NCBI GenBank assembly: GCA_944385415.1
Contig: CALWXC010000001.1
Coordinates: 124,001 to 188,000, forward strand
Length of the DNA: 64,000 bases
DNA from: an uncultured Oscillospiraceae bacterium
GTDB lineage: Bacteria > Bacillota > Clostridia > Oscillospirales > Oscillospiraceae
Direction of reading: 5' to 3'
Shown: positions 52,829 through 62,392 of the stretch, in pieces
How positions within the stretch are numbered: position 1 is the first letter of the stretch
Layout: the number at the start of each line of letters is the position of its first letter
Translations under genes and position numbers: made by a program
The notes under the pieces: model-generated
What the model was told of the DNA's origin: nothing
The model's input: the letters and a program-made list of their open reading frames with translations, nothing else
Databases searched by the model: none

Positions 52829-55111
52829 TTACAGCAGACCGGCTTCGGTGAAGCGGTCGAACAGAATGTGGGGCGTCACCGGGGCGCGGTCCACGGCCAC
52901 GCCGGTGGCGTTGAGAATGGCGTTGCGGATGGCCGGCGCACCGGAACAGGCCGGGGGTTCGCCCAGGGCTTTCGTGCCGTAGGGGCTGGTGGGCTCGGCG
53001 TTTTCCACAAAGTCCACGGTCAAGTCGGGATGATCCATAAAGGTGGACAGCTTGTAGTCTAACAGATTGTTGTTCAGGGGCTTGCCGGTCTTGGCGTCGA
53101 ACTTCAGTTCCTCGCTGAGTCCGTAGCCGATGGCCATGGACATGCCGCCGTGGACCTGAGCCTCGGCCAGCTGAGGATTGATCAGGGTGCCGCAGTCGTG
53201 GACGTTGACCAGATTCAGCAGCTTGACCTTGCACAGGGGAATGTCCACCTCCACCTCGGCAAAGCTGCATCCAAAGGAATAGGCGTTGTTCTTGATCTGA
53301 TAGGTGCTCTCAGCGGTGAGATGCTCGCTGTGCTCCAGAGAGTAGAGGGCTTCCGTCGCCAGTTCGCCCAACGTCATCAGCTCCCGGCCGTCGGAGGTCC
53401 GGACGATCTTGCCGTCCCGGAGATCCAGCAGGGAAACGTCCTGCCGGGTCAGCTCCTTGGCATAGCGGAGAATCCGCTCCTTGAGGAGGGTGGCCGTCTG
53501 CTTGATGGCGAAACCGCCGATGTACGTTTGACGGGACGCATAGGCGCCGGTACCGAAGGGCGTCACGTCGGTGTCCTGGGTGGAAACCGGGTGGACATCT
53601 TCCACGGGGATGCCCAAGGCTTCGGCGGCCATCTGGGCAAAGGCCGTGTCACAGCCCTGGCCGATTTCCGTCTCACCGGTCTGCATCTGGATGGAACCGT
53701 CCTGGTTCAGCACCATGCGGCAGGAGCTGGACTCCAGGGAGATGGGCCACACGGCGGTGTTGTACCAGAAGAGCGCCATACCCACGCCCCGGCGGACCGG
53801 GCCGGTCTGGTTGGCGTATTCCTTTTGCTTGCGGCGGAAGTCGGAAAGCATGAGACCCTTGTCCATGACCTGATTGAAGGTGTCATAGTAGTTCTCGTTC
53901 TTGGAGAAACCGTCCACATAGCCCTGGGGCATGACGTGGGAGCGGCGGAAGTCGATGGGGTCGGCGCCGATGGCCTTGCACACATCGTCAATGTGGGCCT
54001 CTCCGGCAAACATGGCCTGGGGGATACCATAGCCGCGCATGGCGCCGGCGGCGGGCCGGTTGGTGTAGACGGTGTAGGAATCACATTCCACATTGTCGCA
54101 GGGATACAGCTGGGGGAATGCGTTCATACCCTTGGCGTTGACGCCGTGGCCGTGGGAGGCATATGCGCCCTGATTGGAGAAGCATTCCAGCTTCCGGGCG
54201 GCAAAGGTGCCGTCGGGCCGGACCCAGGAGATGATATGGGAGCGGATGGCGTGGCGGACGCGGTTGGAGACGAAGGTCTCCTCACGGGAGCAGTCGATCT
54301 TGACGAGACGGCCGCCCAGCATATAGGTCAGCCAGGCGCACAGAGGCTCGTAAAGGGCGTCCTGCTTGTTGCCGAAGCCGCCGCCGATGTAGGGTTTGAC
54401 AATGCGGACCTTGCCCCAGGGGATATTCAGGGCCTGACCGATGACGCGGCGAACGATGTGGGGAATCTGGGTGGAGGAGGTGACAATAATACGGCCCGCC
54501 TCCATCTGGGCGTAACAGATGTGGTTTTCGATGTGACAGTGCTGGACCGTGGGGGTGTCGTACCAGCCTTCCACTTTGATGAGGCCCGGTTCCTGGATGG
54601 CCTTCTCATAGTCGCCCTTGCGGACGCTGGTGTGACCCAGGATGTTGCCGGGGAAATTCTCCTGAATCTGAGGGGCGTCGGGCTTCATGGCCTCCTGCAC
54701 ATCCAGGACAAAGGGGAGTTCCTCATATTCCACGCGGATGGCCCGTTCGGCCTGAGCGGCGGCCACTTCGTTTTCGGCCACCACCACACAGACATCGTCG
54801 CCGTAATAGCGGACGTGGCGGTTGAGCAGCAGACGGTCGGCCACATCCTGATGATGGGGGTCCGTGGACCAGGGGTGACCGGCGGTGGGGAAGGGGACAT
54901 CGGGAACGTCGAAGCAGGTAAACACCTTCACCACGCCGGGGATAGCTTCGGCGGCGGCGGTATCGACGGATTTGACAAAGCCGTGGGCGATCTCGGAATG
55001 TTTGATCCGGGCCACCAGCGCCGACTTGTCACACAGATCGTCGGTGTACTTGGCACGGCCGGTGGCCTTGTCGTAGGCATCGACGCGGGTGACAGATTTG
55101 CCTACTACCAT
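52829..55111 (-). CDS. xdhA: Xanthine dehydrogenase molybdenum-binding subunit
   Basis: The 760-residue protein has the molybdopterin-subunit features GRAKYTDD near the N-terminus, IGGGFGNKQDALYE, GYGIPQAMFAGE, QTGETEIGQGCDTAFAQ and the C-terminal KALGEPPACSGAPAI. It holds the molybdenum cofactor and hydroxylates a purine or related N-heterocycle. It is the first gene of the three-gene operon and diverges from a MocA-like gene. Substrate (xanthine, hypoxanthine or nicotinate-like) cannot be fixed from sequence alone. Confidence 0.9.
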   Translation of the reverse strand: MVVGKSVTRVDAYDKATGRAKYTDDLCDKSALVARIKHSEIAHGFVKSVDTAAAEAIPGVVKVFTCFDVPDVPFPTAGHPWSTDPHHQDVADRLLLNRHVRYYGDDVCVVVAENEVAAAQAERAIRVEYEELPFVLDVQEAMKPDAPQIQENFPGNILGHTSVRKGDYEKAIQEPGLIKVEGWYDTPTVQHCHIENHICYAQMEAGRIIVTSSTQIPHIVRRVIGQALNIPWGKVRIVKPYIGGGFGNKQDALYEPLCAWLTYMLGGRLVKIDCSREETFVSNRVRHAIRSHIISWVRPDGTFAARKLECFSNQGAYASHGHGVNAKGMNAFPQLYPCDNVECDSYTVYTNRPAAGAMRGYGIPQAMFAGEAHIDDVCKAIGADPIDFRRSHVMPQGYVDGFSKNENYYDTFNQVMDKGLMLSDFRRKQKEYANQTGPVRRGVGMALFWYNTAVWPISLESSSCRMVLNQDGSIQMQTGETEIGQGCDTAFAQMAAEALGIPVEDVHPVSTQDTDVTPFGTGAYASRQTYIGGFAIKQTATLLKERILRYAKELTRQDVSLLDLRDGKIVRTSDGRELMTLGELATEALYSLEHSEHLTAESTYQIKNNAYSFGCSFAEVEVDIPLCKVKLLNLVNVHDCGTLINPQLAEAQVHGGMSMAIGYGLSEELKFDAKTGKPLNNNLLDYKLSTFMDHPDLTVDFVENAEPTSPYGTKALGEPPACSGAPAIRNAILNATGVAVDRAPVTPHILFDRFTEAGLL

Positions 55112-55289
55112 GGGTTAGCCCTCCTTAATGTATAAAAAGTGACAGGGTTTTTACTTCTGTATCAAAAATTATACCATAGTTTTGAGACAGAAAAAAGGTA
55201 CAGGGTAATATTTTAAAAAGAATAATGGTGTCCTGCCGTTGCGTCACCCGGTTTTTTTGGATATACTACGGGCAAAGGAGGCGGTATTT

Positions 55290-55874
55290 TTGGAATCCTT
55301 ACGTGTAGGATGCCTGCTGATGGCGGCGGGCAGCGGCAGCCGGTTCGGCGGCTGCAAATTGCAGGCGGAGTTGGATGGAAAGACGCTGCTGGAGCGGGCG
55401 TTGGAGACGATTCCCGACGGGGTCTTTGCAAAAACCGTGGTGGTCACCTCGCCGGAGCTGGCCGGGTATGTGGAGGGATATCCGGCGGAGGTCTGCATCA
55501 ATGACCGGCCGGAGGAGGGCTTGAGCCGCACGGTGCGGCTGGGTACGGAACAGCTGATGGACTGTGACGGCATTTTATATCTGGTCAGTGACCAGCCGTT
55601 GTTGGTGCCCAGTACGGTGGGCCGGATTGTGTCGGCGTGGCGGCAGCAGCCGGAGCGGATCGCCGCTGCTTGTCATGGCGGACGGCGGGGGAATCCGTGC
55701 TTGTTTCCTAAAAAGCTGTATGGAGAATTGTGCAACCTGACGGGGGATACCGGCGGCAGCGCTGTGATTAAAGCACACGAGGAGTTGCTGCTGCCGGTGG
55801 AAACCGACGAACGGGAATTGACGGACGTGGATACGCCGGAGATGCTGCGCGTCTTAGAAGAAGAAAAAAAATAA
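55290..55874 (+). CDS. mocA: MocA-type molybdenum cofactor nucleotidyltransferase
   Basis: The 194-residue protein has the nucleotidyltransferase motif MAAGSGSRFGGCKLQAEL, VSDQPLLVPSTV and GRRGNPCLFPKKLYGEL. MocA attaches CMP to molybdopterin for xanthine-dehydrogenase-type enzymes. The TTG at 55290 has AAAGGAGGCGG upstream; the longer frame lacks a site. It lies between two molybdenum hydroxylase genes, which is the context expected for MocA. It ends just before a bidirectional terminator. A YgfJ-type relative in selenium-dependent hydroxylase clusters is the alternative. Confidence 0.85.
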   Translation: MESLRVGCLLMAAGSGSRFGGCKLQAELDGKTLLERALETIPDGVFAKTVVVTSPELAGYVEGYPAEVCINDRPEEGLSRTVRLGTEQLMDCDGILYLVSDQPLLVPSTVGRIVSAWRQQPERIAAACHGGRRGNPCLFPKKLYGELCNLTGDTGGSAVIKAHEELLLPVETDERELTDVDTPEMLRVLEEEKK

Positions 55875-55916
55875 AAGTTTTACTCGATTTTTTAAAAAAA
55901 TCGAGTAAAACTTTTA
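55872..55916. terminator. Bidirectional terminator, minimal form of the TAAAAGTTTT repeat
   Basis: The palindrome TAAAAGTTTTACTCGATTTT.. and its complement, with only A/T in the centre, fills the space between the convergent mocA and fused hydroxylase genes. Ends are the same as the 8298-8340 palindrome and the large repeats. Confidence 0.85.
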
Positions 55917-55945
55917 ATGTTTAGTGCCGTGCGAGATTTTGGCGC

Positions 55946-58498
55946 TTACTTCTTACGGGAATACGGCGTATTCTCCAAGGGCAGAGAGGTCCGGAACTGG
56001 CCGTCCAGTCGATAATAGGCGTCGGCAATGGCCGGAGCCGTGGGGATAGACGTAATCTCACCGATACCAATAGCGCCCTTGGCCAGCTTCAGGCCCGGCT
56101 TTTCCACCAGAATGGCCTTGACCGTGGGAATCTTATCGGCTTTGAACAGGCCCAGCGTACCGAATTTGGCCGTAGGACGGCAGTCCACCACGGGAAACTG
56201 CTCCGTCAGCGCGAAGCCCAGGGACATGACCACGCCCCCCTCGATCTGGCCCTCGCAGGCCTTGGGGTTCACGGCCTTGCCCACGTCGTGGGCTGCAATG
56301 ATGGCATCCACCTTGCCGTCCTCTTTCAGCAGACAAACCTGGGTGGCGTAGCCATAGGCAACGTGGCTCACGGGGTTGGGCACGTCCGCGCCCAGAGGGT
56401 CCGTCTTGGCCAGGTACATGCCGAAGTACTCCTTGCCGTTGAGAGTTTCCAACGGCTGGTCGCCCAACGCCTCTTTCAGCTGGGTAGCCGCCCGCAGGCA
56501 GGCTTCACCGGTGACCAGCGTCTGACGGGAGCCGGAGGTGGTGCCGGAGTCGGGAGCGTTAAAGGTGCTGGCCCGCTCATAGACCACCTGATCCCGCCGC
56601 AGGCCCGTGGTGTCACAAACCATCTGCGTCAGAACGGTGCCCAAACCCTGGCCGATGCAGGAGGCGCCGGCGTTGATGTGGACCTTGCCGTCGATGACGT
56701 TCAGCAGCACACGGCCCGTGTCGGGGATGCCCACGCCGACACCGGCGTTCTTCATGGCACAGGCGATACCGGCATAGGGCGTGCTCTCATAGTAGGGCTT
56801 CACCGCCAGCAGCGTCTCCACCAGACCGGTGGACTCGTCCACAATCTGGCCGTTGGGCAGCTCCTGGCCCGGCCGGATGGCGTTGCGGAACCGGATTTCC
56901 CAGGGGCTGATGCCCACCAGATCGGCCATCTTGTTCAGCAGGCTTTCAATGGCGAAGCAGGACTGGGTGACGCCGAAGCCGCGGAACGCGCCGGAGGGCG
57001 GGTTGTTGGTGTAGTAGGCGTAGCCGTCAATCTGGAAGTTCTGATAGTTGTAGGGACCGGCGGCGTGAGTGCAGGCGCGCTCCAAAACGGGGCCGCCCAG
57101 GGACGCATACGCGCCGGTATCGGCGATAATGTTGGCCGCCACACCCTGGATAATGCCGTTTTCGTCGCAGCCCAATGCAAATTCCATTTCCATGGGGTGG
57201 CGCTTGGGGTGAATCAGCAGGCTTTCGGCACGGGTCAGCTTCACCTTGACGGGCCGTTTCGTTAGATAGGCAACCAGAGCCGCATGGTGCTGGACCGTCA
57301 CATCCTCCTTGCCGCCGAAGCCGCCGCCCACCAGGGCGTTCTGGACCTTCACCAGCTCGGCAGGCAGACCCAGCATCCGCATGGTCTCATGCTGGGTGTC
57401 GTAGACGCCCTGGTCCGTGGAAATGACCATGACGCCGTCGCCGTCCGGGTAGGCCACGGCGCATTCCGGCTCCAGGAAGGCGTGTTCCGTAAACGGGGTG
57501 GAGAACCGCTCCGTCAGTACATATTTGGACTTGGCAATGGCAAACGCCGCGTTACCGCGTTGGATGTGCTTGTGGGCCAGCAGATTGCCCTCCCGATGGA
57601 CCAGGGGCGCGTCGGGGGCCATGGCCTCCTGGGGAGAGCGGACCATGGGCAGCTCTTCATATTCGATCTTGACCAGCTTTTTCGCCTCGGCCAGAATCTC
57701 TTGGGTCTCGGCGGCTACGATGCAAATGGCGTCGCCCAAATAATGGGTGATATCGCCCACAGCAATCATGGTGTCCCAGTCGTGGACCAGATGGCCCACC
57801 TTGTTCATACCGGGGATATCTTCGGCGGTGAACACGCCCACTACGCCGGGCAGGGCTTTGGCTTCCGCCGTATCGATGGACAGCACTCTGGCACGGGGGT
57901 AGGCGCTGCGGACGGCGCTGGCATAGATCATACCGTCCAAATAGATGTCGTCGGGGTACTGACCGGTACCCAGGACCTTTTCCGCCGCGTCCACGCGGTG
58001 GACATGGCTGCCCACGTTCCAGTCGTCGGGGGCCTGGGGGACAGACCCGTTGCGCAGATACTCGGCGGCCAGCAAAATGGCTTTGATGATCTTCACATAG
58101 CCTGTACAGCGGCAGATATTGGTACGGATGGCGAAAGCGGCTTCTTCCTCCGTGGGGTTGGGGTTGGAATCCAGCAGGGCCTTGGCGCTCATGACCATGC
58201 CGGGGATGCAGAAGCCGCACTGGACCGCGCCGGCCTCGGCAAAGGCGGCGGTGTAGACCTCTTTTTCAAAGGGGGAAAGGCCCTCAACGGTGAGGACGTG
58301 TTTTCCCTCCAGCTTGGCGGTGGTGGGAACGCAGGCCCGGGTGGGCTTGCCGTCCACCAGAACGGTGCAGGTGCCGCAGGCGCCCTCGCTGCATCCGTCC
58401 TTGACGGACGTCAGGCGCAGCTCATCCCGCAGAAAACGGATGAGTTTTTCATTGCCGGAGGCGTGGACCTCCGTGCCATTGACGAAAAATGTTGCCAT
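55946..58498 (-). CDS. Fused 2Fe-2S/molybdenum hydroxylase (selenium-dependent xanthine dehydrogenase type)
   Basis: The 850-residue protein joins an N-terminal 2Fe-2S module (CSEGACGTCTVL, CGFCIPGMVM, ICRCTGYV; residues 1-160) to a molybdopterin subunit (AEKVLGTGQYPDDIYLDGM, GGGFGGKEDVTVQHHAALV, INAGASCIGQGLGTVLTQM, KGAIGIGEITSIPTAPAI). Order and length match the selenium-dependent xanthine dehydrogenase family, which lacks a fused FAD domain. Whether selenium is used cannot be seen, and no selenium genes are in the window. The ATG at 58498 is preferred over one three codons earlier. It sits beside mocA and the three-subunit enzyme. Confidence 0.85.
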   Translation of the reverse strand: MATFFVNGTEVHASGNEKLIRFLRDELRLTSVKDGCSEGACGTCTVLVDGKPTRACVPTTAKLEGKHVLTVEGLSPFEKEVYTAAFAEAGAVQCGFCIPGMVMSAKALLDSNPNPTEEEAAFAIRTNICRCTGYVKIIKAILLAAEYLRNGSVPQAPDDWNVGSHVHRVDAAEKVLGTGQYPDDIYLDGMIYASAVRSAYPRARVLSIDTAEAKALPGVVGVFTAEDIPGMNKVGHLVHDWDTMIAVGDITHYLGDAICIVAAETQEILAEAKKLVKIEYEELPMVRSPQEAMAPDAPLVHREGNLLAHKHIQRGNAAFAIAKSKYVLTERFSTPFTEHAFLEPECAVAYPDGDGVMVISTDQGVYDTQHETMRMLGLPAELVKVQNALVGGGFGGKEDVTVQHHAALVAYLTKRPVKVKLTRAESLLIHPKRHPMEMEFALGCDENGIIQGVAANIIADTGAYASLGGPVLERACTHAAGPYNYQNFQIDGYAYYTNNPPSGAFRGFGVTQSCFAIESLLNKMADLVGISPWEIRFRNAIRPGQELPNGQIVDESTGLVETLLAVKPYYESTPYAGIACAMKNAGVGVGIPDTGRVLLNVIDGKVHINAGASCIGQGLGTVLTQMVCDTTGLRRDQVVYERASTFNAPDSGTTSGSRQTLVTGEACLRAATQLKEALGDQPLETLNGKEYFGMYLAKTDPLGADVPNPVSHVAYGYATQVCLLKEDGKVDAIIAAHDVGKAVNPKACEGQIEGGVVMSLGFALTEQFPVVDCRPTAKFGTLGLFKADKIPTVKAILVEKPGLKLAKGAIGIGEITSIPTAPAIADAYYRLDGQFRTSLPLENTPYSRKK

Positions 58499-58729
58499 AT
58501 CAAACATCCTCTCAGGTACCCCCATGGGGGCGGTCTCATAGATCGTTGCGGATGCTAAAAAATTTTGTATTACCCTAAAAAAGATTATATACCCTTTTTG
58601 CAAAAAAGGCAAGAGGGGGCACTGTTTTTCGTCTGGAATTGTTAAAATAGTATGAATACTGCCAAACATATACAAATCGGTACGGTAGGAGCGATATTGT
58701 TTTATGGAAAATACCATGTGGGCAACCGC

Positions 58730-58758
58730 TTTACAGCAAAATCAAAATGGATTATAAT
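58730..58758 (+). promoter_or_regulatory. Promoter of gap
   Basis: TTTACA (58730-58735), a 17-base spacer and a perfect TATAAT (58753-58758) lie about 95 bases before the gap start, in an otherwise featureless AT-rich gap (58499-58854). Confidence 0.8.
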
Positions 58759-58854
58759 AATGGGGAACGAAAAGTCTAACTTTCCTGAACATTTGGTGTG
58801 CAGAAGTAGTCTTTTCTGATCCAAGTGTATGTATTGAATTGGAGGAAGTTACAA

Positions 58855-59871
58855 ATGTCTGTTAAAGTTGCGATCAATGGTTTTGGCCGTATCGGCCGTC
58901 TGGCTTTCCGTCAGATGTTCGGCGCTGAGGGCTTTGAGGTTGTTGCCATCAACGATCTGACCAGCCCCGCCATGCTGGCTCACCTGCTGAAGTACGACTC
59001 CACCCAGGGCAACTACGCTGCTCAGGGCCACGTTGTTGAGGCCGGCGAGGACCACATCGTTGTGGACGGCAAGAAGATCACCATCTATGCCAAGGCCAAC
59101 GCTGCCGAGCTGCCCTGGGGCGAGCTGGGTGTGGACGTTGTCCTGGAGTGCACCGGTTTCTATACTTCCAAGGCCAAGGCTCAGGCTCACATCGACGCCG
59201 GCGCCAAGAAGGTCGTTATCTCCGCTCCCGCCGGCAACGACCTGCCCACCATCGTTTACAACGTCAACCACAACACCCTGACCAAGGAAGACAACATCAT
59301 CTCCGCTGCTTCCTGCACCACCAACTGCCTGGCTCCCATGGCTAAGGCTCTGAATGACCTGGCTTCCATCGAGTCCGGCATCATGTGCACCATCCACGCC
59401 TACACCGGCGATCAGATGATCCTGGACGGCCCCCAGAGAAAGGGCGACCTGCGCCGCTCCAGAGCTGGTGCTGTGAACATCGTTCCCAACTCCACCGGCG
59501 CTGCCAAGGCCATCGGTCTGGTTATCCCCGAGCTGAACGGCAAGCTGATCGGCGCTGCTCAGCGTGTTCCCACCCCCACCGGCTCCACCACCATCCTGAA
59601 CGCTGTCTGCGCCAAGGATGTCACCGTTGACGAGATCAACGCCGCTATGAAGGCTGCTGCTACCGAGTCTTTCGGCTACAACACCGACGAGATCGTTTCC
59701 TCCGATGTGATCGGCATGCGTTACGGCTCCCTGTTCGATGCCACTCAGACCATGGTCTGCAAGTTGCCCGACGGCAAGACCCAGGTGCAGGTTGTTTCCT
59801 GGTACGACAACGAGAACTCCTACGTTTCTCAGATGGTCCGTACCATCAAGCACTTCTCCACCCTGCTGTAA
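58855..59871 (+). CDS. gap: Glyceraldehyde-3-phosphate dehydrogenase
   Basis: The 338-residue glycolytic enzyme has the NAD motif [15 protein letters not shown], the catalytic cysteine in [25 protein letters not shown] and [16 protein letters not shown]. It oxidises glyceraldehyde 3-phosphate to 1,3-bisphosphoglycerate. The ATG at 58855 follows TTGGAGGAAGTTACAA. Codons are highly biased (GGC, AAG, CTG, GCT), as in highly expressed genes. It is monocistronic with a strong promoter and terminator. Confidence 0.97.
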   Translation: MSVKVAINGFGRIGRLAFRQMFGAEGFEVVAINDLTSPAMLAHLLKYDSTQGNYAAQGHVVEAGEDHIVVDGKKITIYAKANAAELPWGELGVDVVLECTGFYTSKAKAQAHIDAGAKKVVISAPAGNDLPTIVYNVNHNTLTKEDNIISAASCTTNCLAPMAKALNDLASIESGIMCTIHAYTGDQMILDGPQRKGDLRRSRAGAVNIVPNSTGAAKAIGLVIPELNGKLIGAAQRVPTPTGSTTILNAVCAKDVTVDEINAAMKAAATESFGYNTDEIVSSDVIGMRYGSLFDATQTMVCKLPDGKTQVQVVSWYDNENSYVSQMVRTIKHFSTLL

Positions 59872-59890
59872 TTTCCCCCAAGCATAACGA

Positions 59891-59922
59891 AGCCGCTGTC
59901 CCAACGGACAGCGGCTTTTTTT
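59891..59922 (+). terminator. Terminator of gap
   Basis: AGCCGCTGTCC / GGACAGCGGCT with loop CAAC and a run of seven T follows the gap stop. Confidence 0.9.
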
Positions 59923-59978
59923 CGTCCATATTGTTGTGGTCCGATGGCTTTGCCCTGTAAAGCAGAGACAAACACCTT

Positions 59979-60728
59979 TTACAAATTGGCAAGATATTCA
60001 GGGGTTAAAGTCAGGGTGCCGCGTCCGTTCTGTGCAATCCCGGCCCACTCCAGTACCGCGGCCAGAACAAAGACAGGGTCATAGACGGAATCGCCATGGG
60101 CTTTCTGGGAGTAGTGTTTGCCAATGTATCCAACCACGGTGGTTTCGTCACAATCCGGATCGCCCAGCTTGCAGTTCCGGCCGTTGCCCTTTCGGGCGCT
60201 GCCGCCGCGAATCAGCAAGAGCTCAACCACAGTATCGAATACGGAAAATTGATAGGGAGGATGAATGGGTAGTTTATCGCACCACATGGAACTCCCATCT
60301 TCCAGAATGCGGATTTCACAGGGGAGCTTTCTGGCGGTATAGACGACAGCCCGTCCGCCGTTTTGCAGCAGCTTGGTTTTGATGATTTCCGAGGGCCGAA
60401 TACTGGTGCAGTCTTCATATTCTATCGTGCGATCCACATGCAGGGCGGGCAGATTTGCTTCGGCATCCATCAGGCCCAGGGTAATCAACAGGTCATCCAG
60501 CTGTTTTTTCGCTGCGGGATAGGAGAGAGAAAGTTCGGTCTGGACCGTGCTCAAATTTCCCCTGCACCGCAGAAAGGTCAGAAGAAAGGTGGATTGCTCT
60601 TCACTGAGTTTCTCAAATGGGCTGATAGAAAAGGAATTTCGCAGTTCCAAACCGCAAGCCGCGCAATGTAACGCGGAGATTTGCAGGTCCTGCCCACAGG
60701 CGGGACAGGTGGTTAATATCGTTTGCAT
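59979..60728 (-). CDS. DUF2089-type zinc-ribbon regulator-like protein
   Basis: The 249-residue protein starts with a zinc ribbon (TTCPACG and LHCAACGLELR). A DUF2089-like helical part follows (EQSTFLLTFLRCRGNLSTVQTELSLSYPAAKKQLDDLL), which looks like a DNA-binding or ribbon-HTH domain, and then an uncharacterised C-terminal domain with RGGSARKGNGRNCKLGDPDCDETTVVGYIGKHY. A role as a transcription regulator is likely but the target is unknown. The ATG at 60728 has AGAGGTG six bases upstream. An inverted repeat lies 42 bases before it. Confidence 0.65.
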   Translation of the reverse strand: MQTILTTCPACGQDLQISALHCAACGLELRNSFSISPFEKLSEEQSTFLLTFLRCRGNLSTVQTELSLSYPAAKKQLDDLLITLGLMDAEANLPALHVDRTIEYEDCTSIRPSEIIKTKLLQNGGRAVVYTARKLPCEIRILEDGSSMWCDKLPIHPPYQFSVFDTVVELLLIRGGSARKGNGRNCKLGDPDCDETTVVGYIGKHYSQKAHGDSVYDPVFVLAAVLEWAGIAQNGRGTLTLTPEYLANL

Positions 60729-60769
60729 GTCCATCACCTCTGATAGTATCGTAACATAAATTATGATTC

Positions 60770-60812
60770 ATTTCAATAATAGAGTTAATAATTTTAATTC
60801 TACTATTGAAAT
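60770..60812. promoter_or_regulatory. Inverted repeat upstream of the DUF2089-type gene
   Basis: ATTTCAATAATAGA (60770-60783) and TCTACTATTGAAAT (60799-60812) are inverted copies matching at 13 of 14 positions with a 15-base AT-rich centre. The position suits an operator for the adjacent regulator. Confidence 0.55.
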
Positions 60813-60837
60813 AGTGTTGATTTTATTTGCTGATATA

Positions 60838-61036
60838 GGAATGAGAAAAGGCCACCGTCCGCCACCCCGTAATGGGGTGGGGACGGCGGCCTTACGGCTT
60901 TGCCGTGGGGATTGCGCCATCTGCGGATGGCGCTATAGACGACGGGGGTGTTTCGCTGGCTGCGGCCAGCGACCGGGGGCGCTGCCCCCTGGACCCCTGC
61001 GAGCTTTTGAAAAAGCTCGACCAAAACTTTTAATAG
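60838..61036 (-). repeat. Mosaic intergenic repeat with TAAAAGTTTT end
   Basis: GGCCACCGTCCGCCACCCCG, GGGGACGGCGGCC, CGCCATCTGCGGATGGCG, TCGCTGGCTGCGGCCAGCGA, the CGAGCTTTTGAAAAAGCTCG hairpin and ACCAAAACTTTTA repeat the 3' half of the element at 51205-51426. It fills the gap between pyrI and the DUF2089-type gene. Confidence 0.8.
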
Positions 61037-61040
61037 GCGA

Positions 61041-61466
61041 TTACCGCTTAAACTCCGTATCGCAATAGGCGCAGCGATAGGCACGCTTACCGTCGGCCTT
61101 ATGGCCCAGCAGGAAAATGGCGTCCAGCTGGGGCTCTGTGGAGGTGATGCAGCGGGGATTCTTGCAGTGGATGACATTCACCAGCTTGGTGGGCAGCTCC
61201 AGGGGCTTCTTCTCCAGCAGCTTGCCGTCCTGAATGACGTTGACGGTGATGTCCGGATCGATGTAGCCCAGGACCGTCATATCCAGGTCGATGAGGGAGT
61301 CGATCTTGATGATATCCTTCTTGCCCATCTTGCTGCTCTTGACGTTCTTGATGATGGCCACGGAGCAGTTCAGCTCATTGAGTTTCAGATATTTATAGAT
61401 TTCCATGCTGCGTCCGGCCTTGATGTGGTCCAGGACATAGCCGTTGCGAATGCTGTCGATGTTCAT
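61041..61466 (-). CDS. pyrI: Aspartate carbamoyltransferase regulatory subunit
   Basis: The 141-residue protein has the PyrI features [34 protein letters not shown] and the zinc site CKNPRCIT...[10 protein letters not shown]. It binds nucleotides and regulates PyrB allosterically. Its start overlaps the pyrB stop by four bases. It is the last gene of the visible pyrimidine operon. Confidence 0.95.
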   Translation of the reverse strand: MNIDSIRNGYVLDHIKAGRSMEIYKYLKLNELNCSVAIIKNVKSSKMGKKDIIKIDSLIDLDMTVLGYIDPDITVNVIQDGKLLEKKPLELPTKLVNVIHCKNPRCITSTEPQLDAIFLLGHKADGKRAYRCAYCDTEFKR

Positions 61467-62380
61467 GCGTGCACCTCCAGAAGTTTCATAATCAGAGCCA
61501 TGCGGACGAATTTACCATTGGCGGCCTGACGGAAATAGCAGGCTCTGGGGTCCTTGTCCACATCCACGGTGATCTCATTGACGCGGGGCAGGGGATGGAG
61601 CACCCGCATTTCGGGCTTGGCGGCGGCCAGCTTCTCCGGGTCCAGAATGTAGGTGTCCCGCAGACGCAGGTAGTCGGCCTCGTTGAAGAACCGCTCCTTC
61701 TGGACGCGGGTCATGTAGAGGATATCCAGTTGGGGCATGGCGTCCTCCATGCTCTCCACTTCCACATAGTCCTTGCCCTGGGCGTCCAGAACGTTCTCCT
61801 TCAAATAGTCGGGAATCTTCAGCTCCGGGGGAGAGATAAAGATAAACTTGATGTTCTCGTACCGGCACAGGGCGGTGACCAGGGAGTGGACCGTGCGGCC
61901 GAACTTCAAGTCGCCGCAGAAACCAATGGTCAGATTGTCCAGATGACCGAACTCTCTGTGAATGGTCAGCAGGTCCGTCAGCGTCTGGGTGGGGTGGTTG
62001 TGGCCGCCGTCACCGGCGTTGATGACGGGGATGGAGGAAACCTGAGTGGCGGCATAGGGTGCGCCCTCCTTGGGGTGACGCATGGCGATGATATCGGCGT
62101 AACAGCTGACCACCTGCACCGTGTCGCCTACGGTCTCGCCCTTGGAAGCGGAGCTGGTGGAGGCATCGGAGAAGCCCAGGGTCCGGCCACCCAAATCCAG
62201 CATGGCGGCCTCGAAGGACAGGCGGGTACGGGTGGAAGGCTCGAAGAACAGCGTGGCCAGCTTCTTGCCGTGGCAGACCTCGGCATACTTGGCCGGGTTG
62301 GCGATGATGTCCTCGGCGGTGGTGATCAGCTCGTCGATCTCCTCCACACTCAGGTCGATGATGTCAATGAGATGTCTCAT
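61463..62380 (-). CDS. pyrB: Aspartate carbamoyltransferase catalytic subunit
   Basis: The 305-residue enzyme makes carbamoyl aspartate. It has [60 protein letters not shown] and [14 protein letters not shown]. It is followed by pyrI, so the organism has the E. coli-like regulated holoenzyme rather than the B. subtilis PyrB alone. It follows pyrE by 12 bases. Confidence 0.96.
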   Translation of the reverse strand: MRHLIDIIDLSVEEIDELITTAEDIIANPAKYAEVCHGKKLATLFFEPSTRTRLSFEAAMLDLGGRTLGFSDASTSSASKGETVGDTVQVVSCYADIIAMRHPKEGAPYAATQVSSIPVINAGDGGHNHPTQTLTDLLTIHREFGHLDNLTIGFCGDLKFGRTVHSLVTALCRYENIKFIFISPPELKIPDYLKENVLDAQGKDYVEVESMEDAMPQLDILYMTRVQKERFFNEADYLRLRDTYILDPEKLAAAKPEMRVLHPLPRVNEITVDVDKDPRACYFRQAANGKFVRMALIMKLLEVHA

Positions 62381-62392
62381 GGGTTGATTTCC

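Noticed and set aside
55112..55289. Purine riboswitch or strong promoter before xdhA
   Set aside because: A TATAAT-like box (complement of 55168-55173) is visible on the minus strand but no good -35 and no riboswitch core could be found.
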